Positions 13,201 to 24,890 of a DNA stretch of 64,000 bases are shown in pieces. The notes beneath the pieces are model-generated. The model did no database searches and had not been told where the DNA came from. It saw nothing but the letters and a program-made list of their open reading frames with translations. Source of the stretch: Ophioceras dolichostomum (Eukaryota > Ascomycota > Sordariomycetes > Magnaporthales > Ophioceraceae); the NCBI GenBank assembly GCA_003049485.1, contig PYST01000177.1, positions 19,350-83,349 of the forward strand. The letters run 5' to 3'. The translations under genes were made by a program, and so were the position numbers. Every line of letters starts with the position of its first letter. Within the stretch, counting starts at the first letter, position 1.

Positions 13201-14741
13201 GTGTTGTAGCCGAAGGCCAGCATGTCGCCGTTGCCGCTCATGTTCTGGCCGACCTGGTCGGACGTCTCGAGCCCCATGGAGCGGCTGCGCAGCAGGATCT
13301 CGGTCGTGCCGATGGCGCCGGCGCCCAGGAAGACGGCCTCCTTGGCGTGCACCCACATCAGGTCGCCGTGCAGGTTGGCCTTGAAGTGGCCGCGGTTGCG
13401 CCCGTGCCAGGCGAAGAAGACGTTGTAGCCGCCCCGCCGGTCGCGGACCTTCTCGATGTAGCGCACCTCGCACTCGCAGAACATCTCGGCACCCCAGTTC
13501 CAGGCGTCGGCCAGGTACGTGACCAGCGTCGTGGTCTTGGACCCGTCGTTGAGCCCCGTGCAGTCCTGGCCGGTCAGGTTCGACGGCAGCATCTCGACGC
13601 CGCAGCTGTTGGGCCCGTTGCGGAACCTCGTGGTCTGCGGCACGGCGTAGAACTTGTCCCCCATGTTGAGGGCCTCCGCCTGCCGCTTCAGCATCTCCAT
13701 CTTGGGCAGCTTGGGCCACTCGTCCGGGTAGGGCTCGGGCTCGAGCACCTTCTCGACCTCCTCGTAGTAGGGGTCCAGCACGCCGGGAACCCGCAGCTGC
13801 TCCGGCCACGGGTCCATGGCCATGGTGTCGGCGTCGGCGCGCAGGAAGACGTTGGCGTTCATCAGGCTGGTGCCGCCCAGCCCGTTGCCCACCACCGCGT
13901 TCTGGCCCCTGCCCAGGATGAGGTGGAACATGCCGGTCGGGTCGCCGCCGTCGGCCGTGACGCCGGGCAGGAAGTGCGGCGCGAACTCGCCGCTAACGTG
14001 GAGCTGCTTGAGGGACTCGACGACACCCGTCGGGTACTCGCCGGGCCAGCGCTCTCGGCCGCGCTCCAGGAGGCACACTGACTTGCCGGCCCGGGCCATA
14101 CGAGACGCCGCGATGCTGCCGCCGTAGCCAGAGCCGATGACCACCACATCGTAGGACGTCCTCAGGAGCTCCACGGGCCGAGAGATGCGGGGGAACGCCC
14201 GTCCCGAGACCCTCGCCTGGGTCTCGGCATAGGTGCTCGTGACCCGGGCGTTGGCTCTAGTGCGTGGGCTATGAGTCCCCCACTCGTGTGGCCTCGGGAC
14301 TGGTTGGGTCTGCGACCGTCTGTGACGGAAAGTGCTCTGCATGTCGTCGAGCTGGTGCGCGTCGCTGTCGTGGTGGTCGTGATCGACGCGTGCCCGCCGT
14401 GGCCGTGGCTGCTCTGGGAGCTGCTCTGGCCGACGGACGGGCTCGGCAGGCGCCGGTGGCCGTGGGCTGGACATTGGTGATGGGCCTAGTGAGTCTGAGC
14501 GGTTGTCCGCCGTGTTGGGTGTTGGGGGGAAGCGGGAGGGGCCGCCGATTTGCACAGGCACAAAGCTCAAGCCGTCGCCGCTGTTCACGGGGTGAGCTTG
14601 GAGGAGCAAAGGGTTGGTTCCGTTCCCCTGAGAGTCACTGATGAAAACGTCGGCGAAGTCGTTGGCCCCGTCGGTGCCAATTCTTTTATCTTCCCCGGCC
14701 GTGGGAGGCGGCGTGACGGGGTCAGCGCTCGGGGGAGCCAT
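10218..14741 (-). CDS. Fusion of GMC/cholesterol-oxidase-like FAD oxidoreductase with an alpha/beta hydrolase
   Basis: One uninterrupted reading frame of 1507 residues. Residues 1-190 are low-complexity, Pro/Arg/Asp-rich and probably disordered. At 197-210 the Rossmann dinucleotide motif YDVVVIGSGYGGS starts an FAD-binding GMC oxidoreductase domain. It extends to about 770, where VHPIGGASIA and GLIVADGALIPTALGVNPF match the conserved C-terminal part of cholesterol-oxidase-like enzymes. A middle domain (about 810-1060) is beta-rich. The C-terminal third is an alpha/beta hydrolase with LFMIPGAAVDHQIF and the nucleophile-elbow position IAHCMGS, where residue 1192 is Cys rather than Ser. Family knowledge suggests oxidation and hydrolysis of a sterol- or lipid-like substrate; the substrate is unknown. 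No signal peptide is seen. Strong GC3 bias creates long false ORFs on both strands over it. Confidence 0.85.
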   Translation of the reverse strand: MAPPSADPVTPPPTAGEDKRIGTDGANDFADVFISDSQGNGTNPLLLQAHPVNSGDGLSFVPVQIGGPSRFPPTPNTADNRSDSLGPSPMSSPRPPAPAEPVRRPEQLPEQPRPRRARVDHDHHDSDAHQLDDMQSTFRHRRSQTQPVPRPHEWGTHSPRTRANARVTSTYAETQARVSGRAFPRISRPVELLRTSYDVVVIGSGYGGSIAASRMARAGKSVCLLERGRERWPGEYPTGVVESLKQLHVSGEFAPHFLPGVTADGGDPTGMFHLILGRGQNAVVGNGLGGTSLMNANVFLRADADTMAMDPWPEQLRVPGVLDPYYEEVEKVLEPEPYPDEWPKLPKMEMLKRQAEALNMGDKFYAVPQTTRFRNGPNSCGVEMLPSNLTGQDCTGLNDGSKTTTLVTYLADAWNWGAEMFCECEVRYIEKVRDRRGGYNVFFAWHGRNRGHFKANLHGDLMWVHAKEAVFLGAGAIGTTEILLRSRSMGLETSDQVGQNMSGNGDMLAFGYNTDETVNAIGRPYPTPYNPVGPCITGIIDNRAGHDNPLNGFVIEEGVIPHALARLFQAMLELMPGKRPPPASDSTVENVMQQSRAALAKWGSRLFGPYFGPGAIERTQVYLIMSHDSNQAVLTLQDDRPVLEFLGVGRSGHVRYLNNLLARATHSVGGTLVQNPFFALMGEQQVTVHPIGGASIARDNTGATGVTNHRGEVFTGSSGSEVHKGLIVADGALIPTALGVNPFATIAALAERCVALYADEKGWSIDRSRNKILDLFDKPSHRPHDRRESDLAGEMAIVRGLRPQRRSPTFAEFDSIDAAAHVITRAEAVRASGFGFTEVMSGFLHNDPGLRDDKREAYELAYRSAKALCESARFFLSVQAFNTGAIVKDPEHRGMLTGTFVCPTIPGSPFMVKRGDFGLFLVDHKAPGTRNLTYDFDMKGVNGHILHFHGYKVVDSSVALAPVQFWRSTSTLYVTVTNRHDDPHREAIVARGIMHIQPGDFASEILTMTPTGSSLLKKALSAASFMTYFARKSLSLFLAPLTPLQYPSQSYTGFINDTPPTKTFPICASDGVFTRLHMWEPEPLPHGSSTLPIPVRNLFMIPGAAVDHQIFALPTIPFNAVNYFTRAGYRVFVTVHRIGQLVIAENSWTTFDARRDLRACLEFIRKNYPDNDHLPGSPPDSPPAKIYTIAHCMGSVAFASGLLDGTIPSHWISGVTCSQVFMNPIWNTLNMAKARLGPVPADRLYNLAAGNWFSCSTSAHDTYTQRLLNQLLRFYPDERREICNNASCHRCSLVFGRCWNHRNLNEATHRQIDRFFGGVNMRCLNLLMRMGREGHVMGNAPLYDVLTTRENVERLRGVPFLLFVGRDNAVLSVEATERTYESLCDQFVTRSAPASPAVTPVLGGSAPAGAAATAAGGGGSPALSDASGSSSTTTRLAAPGAGGQQLYKRRLVPGYGHLDCWMGRNAWKDVYPFVREEVDRVVRGEGYRFVEPDDRFKDMMENGSLLQ

Positions 14742-17700
14742 GGCGGTTGGTGGGCCAGGCCAGGGCGGTCGAGCAGGGAGGGTAGGATATATAGTACCTA
14801 AGGTAGGTTACCCCAGGTAGGCACGTATTATGAAGGGTAGTGAGGGAGGAAGGTAGGCAGAAGTTGACTGATATCAGGTCCGACTGGGCCTGGTGAACCA
14901 ATGCTAGGGTATACGAAACGCCTCTGGCCTCTGCTCTCGGTCTCTACTCAGGGCGGAGAGAAGCAGTCAGGTACAGGTTGGTACAGGTTGGTACTTAACA
15001 CACCAGAACTCACAAAGGGGGCCTTGGAAGCGCGGGTGGTTGGTAGTAGTGGTGGTGGGTGGTATGAGACTTCGGAAACGCTAACGTACGAAAGAAAACA
15101 ACGACGAAAAAGAGGTGGGTTCAACAAAACAAGGGCAAGAAGGGAATGGAGGTGGGAGATAGGGCGAGGGGGGTGAGACACCACAACGTGGATAGAACTC
15201 CGGTTCCTGCCTCTCTTATTAAAACCGAGGAGCGCTGCCAATACCTCGGTCAGGGCCTGATCTTGTGCGGCCCATTGTGTCGGGGAGACAAATACGGTTC
15301 GTGTCTTGGGTCTTGAAGTGGGTGTGCGGTACGGGAAGGCATTGTATGTATGTATGTATGTCCACAATGATGGTCCATCGAAAACGCCTCAGCCGGTACC
15401 TGCAACTGCAGCAAACATGGATGTACATACCATCCACACTAGCGGCCGCGGGCGGCGAACCTCACTGGCCGCACAGACGACGAGAATGCTGGAGGAGGGG
15501 GGGATGGTCCGGCTCTGATCGCAGGGCCTCCCGCGCACACTGGCGGCGCCGATGTGAGGTGGTAGTGGGAGCAAGCAGAGTGGCCCCAAAGGTGGTGTGG
15601 CGTCGACGACGGTGCGCCGCCCAGGGGTGCGCCGCCAAAGGTTGCGTCGAGGATGGTGGGTGTGGGGGAAATGTTCCTGGAACGGGACGATATTGGCTCG
15701 TGGCCCAGCTTCTGGGCGTTGGAGAACGAGCATCTGAGATTTCTCCCTCTAAGGTATGTGAATCCCTACCTATGTACCATTCTCCTCAAAGTAAGTACCT
15801 CGCGCTGCATCGGCGCCCACGAAGTTCCCGGCCGCAGCATCTTCCTCGTCTTCCAACTCCTGCTCCCTTTCTCTCGAGCCTTCGCATCTGCCTGCCTGCG
15901 TGCCCTGCAAGGCTGGGTAGGGTCCAGAGGATACAAGAAGTATTGCGGTGAGCCACGTCATTGGCTCTCGGTCAATTTACTGCACGGAAGATGTACAGAA
16001 GCAGTAGTAGCTCCGGTGCTCACTGTTTGCCTGGGGACTTGCGATGTACCTGCGAGGTGCCCGTATCACAGGTTGGGATACCTTGGATGGGGAGGGAGGG
16101 AGGTCATCTGAAGGCACCATCAATGTCGCGTAGCTGACTGGATGAAGGGCAAGGGGAGGCCACATCGTGGCTTGCAGCCACTCGGGCAGAACAGGGGGGC
16201 ATTGGTTGTCATTGGTGTGGCCATCGGAGCGCAGGGGGCCCTGCTCTCCGAGCTGACCGATCATGATCGCAGCTCCGTCAGTGGTCACTTCCCCTCAGTG
16301 CCCTATGCATACATGCCAAAATCTCAGAGCCGGGAGGGATAGCCAAATTCTTCCTCAAGATAGCGATGAGGAATTGGCTCTCCAATGGCTCTCTAACGGC
16401 TCTGTCTCGCCCTAGAAAGTTGTCCATGACAATGATGAGCAACTCATCAGTCTACAGTTGCCTCTGTGTTTTCATCACAAGAATTGGCTGGTATCAGCGT
16501 GGCATCAAATGCTTTTTATTTTTTTTCTCTGTTTCTCTCAGGGCTCGGCGACCAGGTGCAGGTGCGATCAAAAATTGGGAAAGCTGGGAATCCATGCCAC
16601 CCTGACGACAGGGGCTGATGTCTTCTTCTCCCAGGGTCTCTCTCGTTATTGGTCCGAGAACGACCAAATCAGATATAAGATCCACCCTCCCAATTGTGCG
16701 GACAATAGTCCGGTAGTGGTCAGGTCAACGCACATGATGACTACGATGATGATCGATCATCCTATCTTGACTCTTTGGAGGGATGAAAAAAAAGTTTATT
16801 CCTCTGACCATAAAGTTATGAGAACAGCAAGCAGTTTTCAGGAGGGATGCGGCCGCTCCCTCCTCTCCCGCTTCTCCTCTTCTCACCATCCCCTCCCTCC
16901 GTGGTTGATAAGTGCCCTGATAACCTCACTAGTTCCTGCCCGCATCGGCTTGTCATTGGCTCCTCGTGGAGAGAGCCGTTTTCAGCTCTGGTCATCCCGC
17001 ATACGGCCTTTCCAGATCGGGGATGAACCGCCTCGGGAACCAGCGACTAATATATTTTTCTTTCCTTTTTTCCCCCTTATTTTTTATTTTATTTATTTTT
17101 TTTTTTTGCGATGTAGCGTCCGGCCCCTCACCACCGCTGCCATCACAATCCTCCAACTCGTTGGACTGGGTCTGGACCGACTGGACTGTGCCGTTCTTGT
17201 CATTGCTCATGATCTGTCTCTCCACAGTGACGGCGACCCAAGGAAAGGGTTGCAAGCAGACTAGCCGCCGTAAGGCTGGAAAGGAAGAAGGACCGACAAC
17301 GGTCGATCTATCTGAGCAGCATCAAGCCGTTTTCCATCAAATGCTTTCGGCTCTTGCAGAATAGTGGCAGTAGGTAAGCCGGAAGTATAGACATACGTTC
17401 CGTGAAATCAGTTTGTTGTACATACCTCACTCTCTGGAAGCATCAATTTTGAACGGGGAGCAAAGTCTGGCATAACGCATGGGATATTTTCAGGTCCAGT
17501 TAAGGTTTGGGCTAAGCTCAGGATTCCGGGATGGCTTCCGGTAAAACGGTGTTAAATTGCGTCTGTCTGACTGACCTACCTGCCTTTTGATTGATTTTAT
17601 TTGTGTTCCAGTTGGAGGAGAGACATATTTGAGATCACCACTTTTTCGGGGCTGATGTTAGTCGGGGGCTGTTGCGGAGAGTTTCACTCCCTGCGCCTTT

Positions 17701-20619
17701 TGCTCTCCTTGTCTTTTTAGATTCTGATATTCGTCCTTCTCGTGCTCGTGATGAGCGGTACAAGCGCAGCTGGGTACATGAGGGATGGCTGGAAGCAAGG
17801 CACAGACCCAAGTACCAACTCCTAATAATAAAAGCACGGGACGTTCCACGGCGTTCCACAGCGTTTTAGCATGCTGCGACAGCGGACACCGGCAGGTCCC
17901 CGACAGACGACGGACAAACACCTCTCGCAACTATTTTTTGTTTTCTGTTTTCTGGACTCGAGAATCCTGCTGTTGTTCAACATGATCGGTGATCTACCAC
18001 CCCTTGTCTCTGTGCTCCATCGGGAAGTTGTCTTTTATTGTCAAACCTCTGCCTGTCGCAAAACTCCTGTTGCAATCGCAGGGAGGCAAAAAAAGAAAGT
18101 CCTCCCGTCCTGACATCATATGTCCAGTCGCAAGAGGATTTAAAAAAAAAAGCGAAAGAACAAACGATGCGGCGCAGGCTCGTCTTTTCAGGGGCCATCA
18201 CTCAGCGCTCACTCGTCATTCGTCATCTAGCCGCGCTGCATGTCGGATCATCGGATCAGCCTCGGGGCTGGCTGGCCGTTCTGACTGGCCGTCTCAGACT
18301 ATCCTCCGGATTTGGGGGTGGGAGCTTCGCCGCCCGGGAAAAGAGGGAGAGGGGAGGAGGGAATGTTTGTCCTCGGCTGTATCGATCGGGAACTGAGACG
18401 AACGAACTGGATTCTCAAGGACTCGAAAGGGGTACGCTTCCCACCACTTGCTTCTTCTCCGTTCTTCTCCGTTCGTCTCCAGGATGGTGTGTGGGAAGCA
18501 CAAGAAACTCGAAGCGCCCTCGCCTCCCCTAGTTTCGTCATGGAGCGAGTGCCTGACCAACAGTATTCGTCTCGGGCGCTGGCTGGCTTGGGTGACTGAC
18601 TGGTGACGGCGATGATGGTGTGTTGATCAAGGCTGTGTGGGGGCCAGAAAAGAATAACGAGAAGCAAGAAAATAGCACCGCCCCTCAATATACCTGCGAT
18701 AGCGCCCTGCGGTGGCACACTCTGTGTTGCCCACACACCCACAGCCTTACCCAATATCTGCGACTCCGCGACCCGAGTCTGGGACATGGCGTTCGGTCGT
18801 GCGAGTTGAACTCCAACTTTTTTTCTTTTGTTCTTCTCCTTTGCTTTACCCCAAATACACTCCCGTCGAGTTTGCTCGTGAACAGCCATACTCGTACGAG
18901 TCGGACGGGAAGGGAAAACAGGGTTGGCTGTTTCTGTAGGCTGCCTTACCTGCAGGTATCCGACTGATGGCTGCAAAAGAAGAACCGACAAACTTCTTTC
19001 CAGGTTCTCCCGCAAACGCAACCCCCGCGTTGTCTCTGATCACCCACGCGATTGGGACTGTTCGATTTTTCCGTGGTTGACTGACTAGTCGTTCGCTCCC
19101 CCTGGCCTGCGTTCCCGCATGGCAGTTCATGTCCATACGGACGTAGTACCTACATGATGCCAACCTGGGATTGGATAGATTGCCTCCACGTGTTTGTCTC
19201 CAGTCGTGCTTCGCCCAGGCACCCACCCGTGAAAGATGGGGAATATATCTGCCCTGCCCCTTGCCGGAGCGATGTCGACCCGCGTCTGGTTGCGGACGGG
19301 AGGTGGGCGAAAGACTCTTTTCGTTTCGTGTCGAGTCCTGCAGTCCTGTCCTGTTGAGCATTCCCCTCCGTCGTCGCCTTCGTCGTCGTCTGTTTTTGGG
19401 TTCGGGCCCTCCAGCCACAGGAACCGAGCCGGTGTGACAGGTGTTTGTACACCGAGAAACCGGGAACTACATCTTCTTTTCAGCGGTACCTAGGGGATAC
19501 ATACCTAGGTACATGTACGGAAGCGTTACTATCAGGCAGGCATACTTGCATCAGCTGACAGATACAAGATACAAGATGCAAGTGCCAACGGTAGACGCTC
19601 GGAATAAACGACTTCCCCCCTGCATACTAGACATCGACTGCATCTCCAATGAAGGGACGTCATCGACATCGAGTCACCGAAACGATGCTGCAGAAATTCC
19701 CGAGGATCCAGGTAATGAGCGATGATCTTTGAGTCACATGTGAGGCATTTTTGTTCAGGCAACCAGGCTAGGTCGGTCGACATCGATGCCTCTTGGCTCA
19801 GCCTCTTTTGGTAAGCGAGAGGATGTGAGAGAAGGAACTTTTTTCTTCAGCCTTCTCAGCTCTGGCGCCGTAGGTAACCGGCACGGCACACCACCATGTG
19901 TAGGCCTAAAACAGAACAGAACAACATTTGTGTGCAAAATATGCCTTAGCTAGGCGATGATTCTCGACCATATCCCGTGTAATCATTCCCCTCATTCCCT
20001 GTTCCTGCCTGATCCTCACCACTCTCCTGCTTGGTCGAAGTGCTGATTGGAGCTACTAGTGGAGTCAGTTCCGGGAGGGAGCGAAGGAGGCTCACAGCGG
20101 AGTGAGCAACAGCCGTAGCGGGCCGCCCTCTCTCCATCCCAACGCCTAGATGTGTGCAAGATGACGGCAGCAGTGAAGGCAGCTCAGACGCAGGGGGAAG
20201 AGGAGCGTTTGGTCATTTCTTTCCAATGATTCGTTAAAATTTCGTGCCTATGTACAATAGAAGTGCCGGAACCAACCACACACAGCTACCAGTCAGTCGT
20301 TCATGGTCCCCGCCGCGGGAGCGTACCCCGAACTGGCACTGGGCTGGACAAAACAGGACACGACACAGCACGCCCCTATTTCACATGAAAGAGCTGACGG
20401 TGAGATATGACTGGCTGGTAGACAAAAATCGAAGGAAACGCCCCCTTCGCCGTGACTTGCTGCTGCTGCTGTTGCGTTGACAAAAAAATGACGTGATGAA
20501 ATAGAAATAGAGAAATAAGCCCGACCCTAAGAAAAGAAAAATCGGTATCACGGGAGGTACGGGCTGAAACGAGAACGGAGGATGGAGAACTTTTTTTTTT
20601 TCGTAACTTCTCGCTTCCT
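14742..20619. other. 5.9-kb stretch without a supportable gene
   Basis: This contains the upstream region of the GMC gene (14742 onward) and the downstream region of NADP-GDH. I looked at every short ORF in both strands. None shows a recognisable motif, splice-linked continuation or coding-like composition. Local features include a TGTATGTATGTATGTATG tract near 15345, an A/T homopolymer-rich segment at 17050-17110 and TACCTACC-type tracts. No tRNA or 5S rRNA was recognised. Long non-coding RNAs or an unrecognised gene with many short exons cannot be excluded. Confidence 0.35.
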
Positions 20620-21823
20620 TCACCACCAGTCTCCCTGGTCGTGCATGGCGCGGGCGACCTTGACGAAGCCGGCGATGTTGCTTCCGGCCACCAGGCTGGG
20701 GAACTCGCCATCCTCGCTGGGGACGTACTCCTTGGCAGTCTTGACGCCGATGTCGAAGGCGTTCTTCATGATGGTCTTGAGCTCAGAGTCGACCTTCTCG
20801 CGGGTCCATGCAAGACGCTGTTTGTGCAAGAATGTCTTGGTCAGCAAGAATGTCTTCTGAGGTGGGCATTCATAATTTGCCCATTGATGTCCCTTTGGTA
20901 GGCACCGTGGGTAATTGAAACCCGAGTATGGGAGGTAGGTAGGTAGGTAAGGTAGGTCGGTAGGTACTTACAGAGCTGTTCTGACCCATCTCCAGACCCG
21001 AAACGGCGACACCACCGCAGTTGGCAGCCTTGCCGGGCGCGTACCAGACGGCGTCGCCCTTCCTCGCCTTCCGGTCGGCCTCGAACACGTCGATGGCGCC
21101 CTGCTCGCAGCCCATGTTGGAGCCCTCGGCGACGAACTTGGCGCCCGCCGCCACCAGGGCCTCGGCCTCCTCCCTGCTGACCTCGTTCTGGGTCGCGCAG
21201 GGGAGGGCGATGTCGACCTGCCCGACGTGGACCCAGGGCCGGGCGCCCTCGATGTACTTGAGCTCCGTCTTGAACTCGGTCAGCGACTTGCGCGCGGCCT
21301 TGAGCGCCATGACGGCCTCGATGTCCTCTGGCGCGACCGACGCCTTGCCGCTGCCCTCGACGGCGACGAGCGCGCCCTTAGAGTCCGAGATCGACACCAC
21401 GGTGCCGCCGAGCTCCATCACCTTGAGGGCCGCGTACTGCGCCACGTTGCCCGACCCCGAGATGGCCACGCGCTTGCCGGCCCAGCCGCCCGCGCCCGCG
21501 TACTCGAGCATGTGGCTGACGTAGTAGATGAGGCCGTACCCCGTGGCCTCGGGCCGGATCAGGCTGCCGCCCCAGTCGAGCCCCTTGCCGGTCAGGACGC
21601 CCTCGAAGCGGTTGCGCAGGCGGCGGTACGTGCCGAACAGGTAGCCGATCTCGCGCCCCCCCACGCCGATGTCGCCCGCCGGCACGTCGGTGTCGGCGCC
21701 GATGTGCTTGCTCAGCTCCGTCATGAAGGCGACGCAGAACCGGCGGATCTCGGCGTCCGACTTGCCCTTGGGGTCGAAGTCGGCGCCGCCTTTCGCGCCG
21801 CCCATCATGAGGCCCGTGAGCGC

Positions 21824-21856
<33 letters not shown>

Positions 21857-22223
21857 GAGGATCGACAGGTTGACCGTCGGGTGGAGCCGCAGGCCGCCCT
21901 TGTAGGGGCCCAGCACGGAGCTGAACTGGACTCGGTAGCCGCGGTTCACCTGCAGCGCGCCCGTGTCATCCTCCCACACCACCCGGAACTGGAGCACACG
22001 CTCGGGGATGGAGACCACCTTGAGGGCGGTCCGCAGCTCCGGGCTCTTCTCGAACAGAGTGCTGTGCTCGAGGGTGCTGGCCAGCTCTGGTTTTTAGAGG
22101 GGCACGTAAGTGTTAGTGTTCACCTTTGTTCTCTCTGAGAGCGGATCGTGTGGAAAGTGAGGCAGCGGGCAACTGACCATTGTAGGCCTGCTGGAACTCA
22201 GGCTCAACTGGGAGGTTAGCCAT
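20620..22223 (-). CDS. gdhA: NADP-specific glutamate dehydrogenase
   Basis: Converts 2-oxoglutarate plus ammonium to glutamate using NADPH, the main ammonium-assimilating step in fungi; cytosolic hexamer. Three exons on the minus strand: 22223-22178, 22086-20972 and 20817-20620. Introns are 91 and 154 bp, and total coding is 453 codons (452 residues), the usual length of Neurospora-type GDH. The N-terminus reads MANLPVEPEFQQAYN. The substrate-binding region has GPYKGGLRLHPTVN, and the catalytic-lysine loop has GLMMGGAKGGADFDPKGKSD. The nucleotide-binding domain has VAISGSGNVAQYA, and the end reads VARAMHDQGDWW. The second intron splits a conserved NS/RLAW stretch and begins GTAAGT. Phases at all junctions agree, so I regard the model as firm. 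The symbol follows Aspergillus usage (am in Neurospora). Confidence 0.95.
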
Positions 22224-24890
22224 GGTAAGGGGCTGTTGGGTTATGAGCCGAAGTCGAGGTGATCGAGGGGGATGGTATTACACAGGAGGCTAGATGGTGA
22301 GTGAGGGTCGCTGGGTATCAAGTGGGAAGAGAATTGGGATGGTTGAGTGATGAAGAATGAAAGACGACGACCCACGAGAGGGAAGCGGCGATGTCTTTAT
22401 AGTAGAACGAGGAGGAGGAGGGTGTGTGACGACGGGGCCGGGAGGGGTGGAAGGGGTGACCGCTGACTGACCTCATTCCTCCCGTGTTGTATCCCTCCAG
22501 AGGAAGGTTTCGGTCGAAATGGCCATTATTCGCTCATGCACTCATTCACTCCATTTTGGGTAGTCCTGGGTAGTCCACCAGAGCGGCTTCCCGTGTTGGT
22601 TGCGGTGAGCTTGAAAATGAATGGGATGGAGGGAACGAACGATGAAGGAGCTGTTAGTCGGCTGTGGGGGTACACTCCCTGGAGTCCATGGCCAGAGTTG
22701 CCCGAGTCAATGGGCAGATCTAGAGGTCCGGACTCGGCCAACCATAAGTCGTCCCTCAGAGAGACTTGTAAAATGTTTAGTCTGACCGACTCTGACTTTT
22801 TCTGGAGGGGCCGTCGGTTCCGTCAGGGCAGCCGCAAACAATCCTAGCCCGCCTTTCATCACAATGCAACAGACTGAATTGTAGTGGGCATTGATCAAGG
22901 GCAATTTCATGTCGGCTGTCTGTGTGGAGTATGTGGGATGCGGAGGACCTTCCTGATCTCACAGGCACAGGGAGGCACGAAGGTGGGATGTCGGGGGAAA
23001 GAGCTGAGAAGCAAAGTGGGGAGCTTGAGCTTCACGACTGTCGGAGTATCCGCTAGCGCCCGGGAGAGGGATGAGGGGCACTTGCTCATGCTCACGAACA
23101 GGCCTTCAACTTTGATACCGTCTCGCTTTTCTTGTCCCAATAGCACCCCGCAGAGCGTCTTAGTCCCCGTACTTTCCGTACACCCTCTCGAGATTGTCCT
23201 GCGGGCTTATCCCGAGGGCAGATCCCAAAACCTAAAGGACGCGCAGTTAATTCACTCAGCTGAACTGGTCCCTATTCCCAGAACGGAGCAAATATCTCAA
23301 GCCTCCAAGCAAGCTGTGTATGTGTTTCTTTCCCTCACCGCACCGCGCATGTTTAATCTCGCAGCCCGGTTGGTTGTCATTCGCCAGTCGGAACGCGGCC
23401 ATTCGCACAAACCACCCACATGCCACACTCGTGCAGCGTTTCCGTAAAGAGCGACTCGTCTGGACATATATCTGGAGACACGAAGCTTCGTCATCGAACC
23501 CCAGACCATGTCCACATGCAAGGGAGCAGTGATGATGTCGACACTCGACTCAGCTAGCACCACTCTTCCCCTCTCTGCCACTGCGAGGTATGGGAGAAAA
23601 AAACCCGCATGCGTGACACACCTCGCCATGAATGGCAGGCAAGCAGGGGATGGAAAGACCCATTGAAGGCACGGCGGTATGCATGATGAACGCAGTCGGA
23701 AAGCATGCTGCAGTTGAATAGCGCCGGACGCGGATGGAGAATGGATGCGAGGACGCGGAACATCAGACAGGACCCTTGAACCCCGTTGCAAGTGCTGTGG
23801 TCCAGTGGCCCGCTATACCCGCTTCTCGCAAATCCCTTATCATCAGAAGCCCATTGGACGGCTGCGGAATCGCTGGCAGCATCTTTTTGATAATCTGCGC
23901 CTAACAGAAACAGGGCTGCCACTAGGAAAGCCACCTCGAGCACCTGTTTTACCCCCAAGGCTTCCAGGGTAGGGCGGAGCGGCATGCCCGACCCGATCCA
24001 GGCACGCGGGGCGACAACGGAGGTTGGGGGGGAGGGGAGGAGCCACTGAAAACTTCAGATCCCAAACACCACCTCAGCCATTATGATCATGATATTCTCC
24101 CAATACGGACCGACGAGAATTTCCAGGAGCGGCCGAGACGAAAACCCCGCGAGGAGAGGAGAGCGGCAGCACTGGGGTGGCCGGTTATTCCCTCAAAATT
24201 GAAACCCATCTCTTTCCACCTCGTCCCTCCCACCTTCTATTCCCAGCTCTTCCCAGCCTGTCCTGAGGCCGGTGTCGCTCATAGCTTGAGCTAGCAGCTC
24301 AATCTGGATCGTCCTATGTCAGGGACGGAATATTTGTGAGCCAATGAACGAACCAATGACCGGCAAAGCCGATCATTGCTCAACTTCGTTTTGTCATTTG
24401 CTCCTCAAAAAAAATTCTGAAAAAAATTCTGCCTATTGCAACTCGAGCAGCCGCGTATTCCGACATCTGTTAGGCCTCTCCTGTCCCCGCTGCTGGTCGG
24501 ATGAAGCTCGCCATTGTCGCTCTCTTTAGCCGAAGCCGAAGAGAGTGTTGGATCGGTACGATATTCCAATAGAATACGGATGGACCGACCGACCGAGGGA
24601 GGTCTTTTTGGGCTGAGGTCTTCCAAAGTTGAAGAACCCCTCGATTTCCACCCCCCAAACTCAGAGCCTCATGCAGTCAACCGTGCTTGTTCTCTGTGAC
24701 AAGTCGTCTCTGATCGCAGCTGTCATACGCTTCAAAGCCCATGTCGTTGCTTCAAGGGACATACAGATTCGCACAGCAGCCGACAGGATACATGGTACAC
24801 ATGCTGTTTGTCTCCTGTCGCACGCGCCTGCTGCATGAGGCGTTGTGCTCCGTGATCTCTCTTGTGGCATCTCTACATAGGTAGGCATCG
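22224..24890. other. Intergenic region upstream of gdhA
   Basis: About 2.7 kb. The first few hundred bases are the gdhA promoter and leader. The remainder has no ORF with coding character, no recognisable RNA gene and no long repeat. It ends where similarity to the glycosyltransferase remnant begins. Confidence 0.35.
22396..22401 (-). promoter_or_regulatory. Possible TATA element of the glutamate dehydrogenase gene
   Basis: On the minus strand this reads TATAAA within CTATAAAGAC, 173 bp upstream of the gdhA start codon. Position and sequence suit a core promoter of a highly expressed gene with a leader of roughly 140 bases. Only the motif supports this. Confidence 0.35.

Noticed and set aside
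12166..13809. 547-codon minus-strand ORF in another frame of the GMC gene
   Set aside because: Arg/Pro/Gly/Ala-only composition; shadow of the real frame.
11511..14081. 856-codon plus-strand ORF antisense to the GMC oxidoreductase
   Set aside because: Its composition (Val/Gly/Ala/Arg/His/Glu) is the complement of a GC3-rich coding frame. It has no motif, while the minus frame has clear FAD and hydrolase motifs.
16458..17264. 268-codon plus-strand ORF
   Set aside because: No motif, runs through A/T homopolymers, codon use unlike neighbouring genes.
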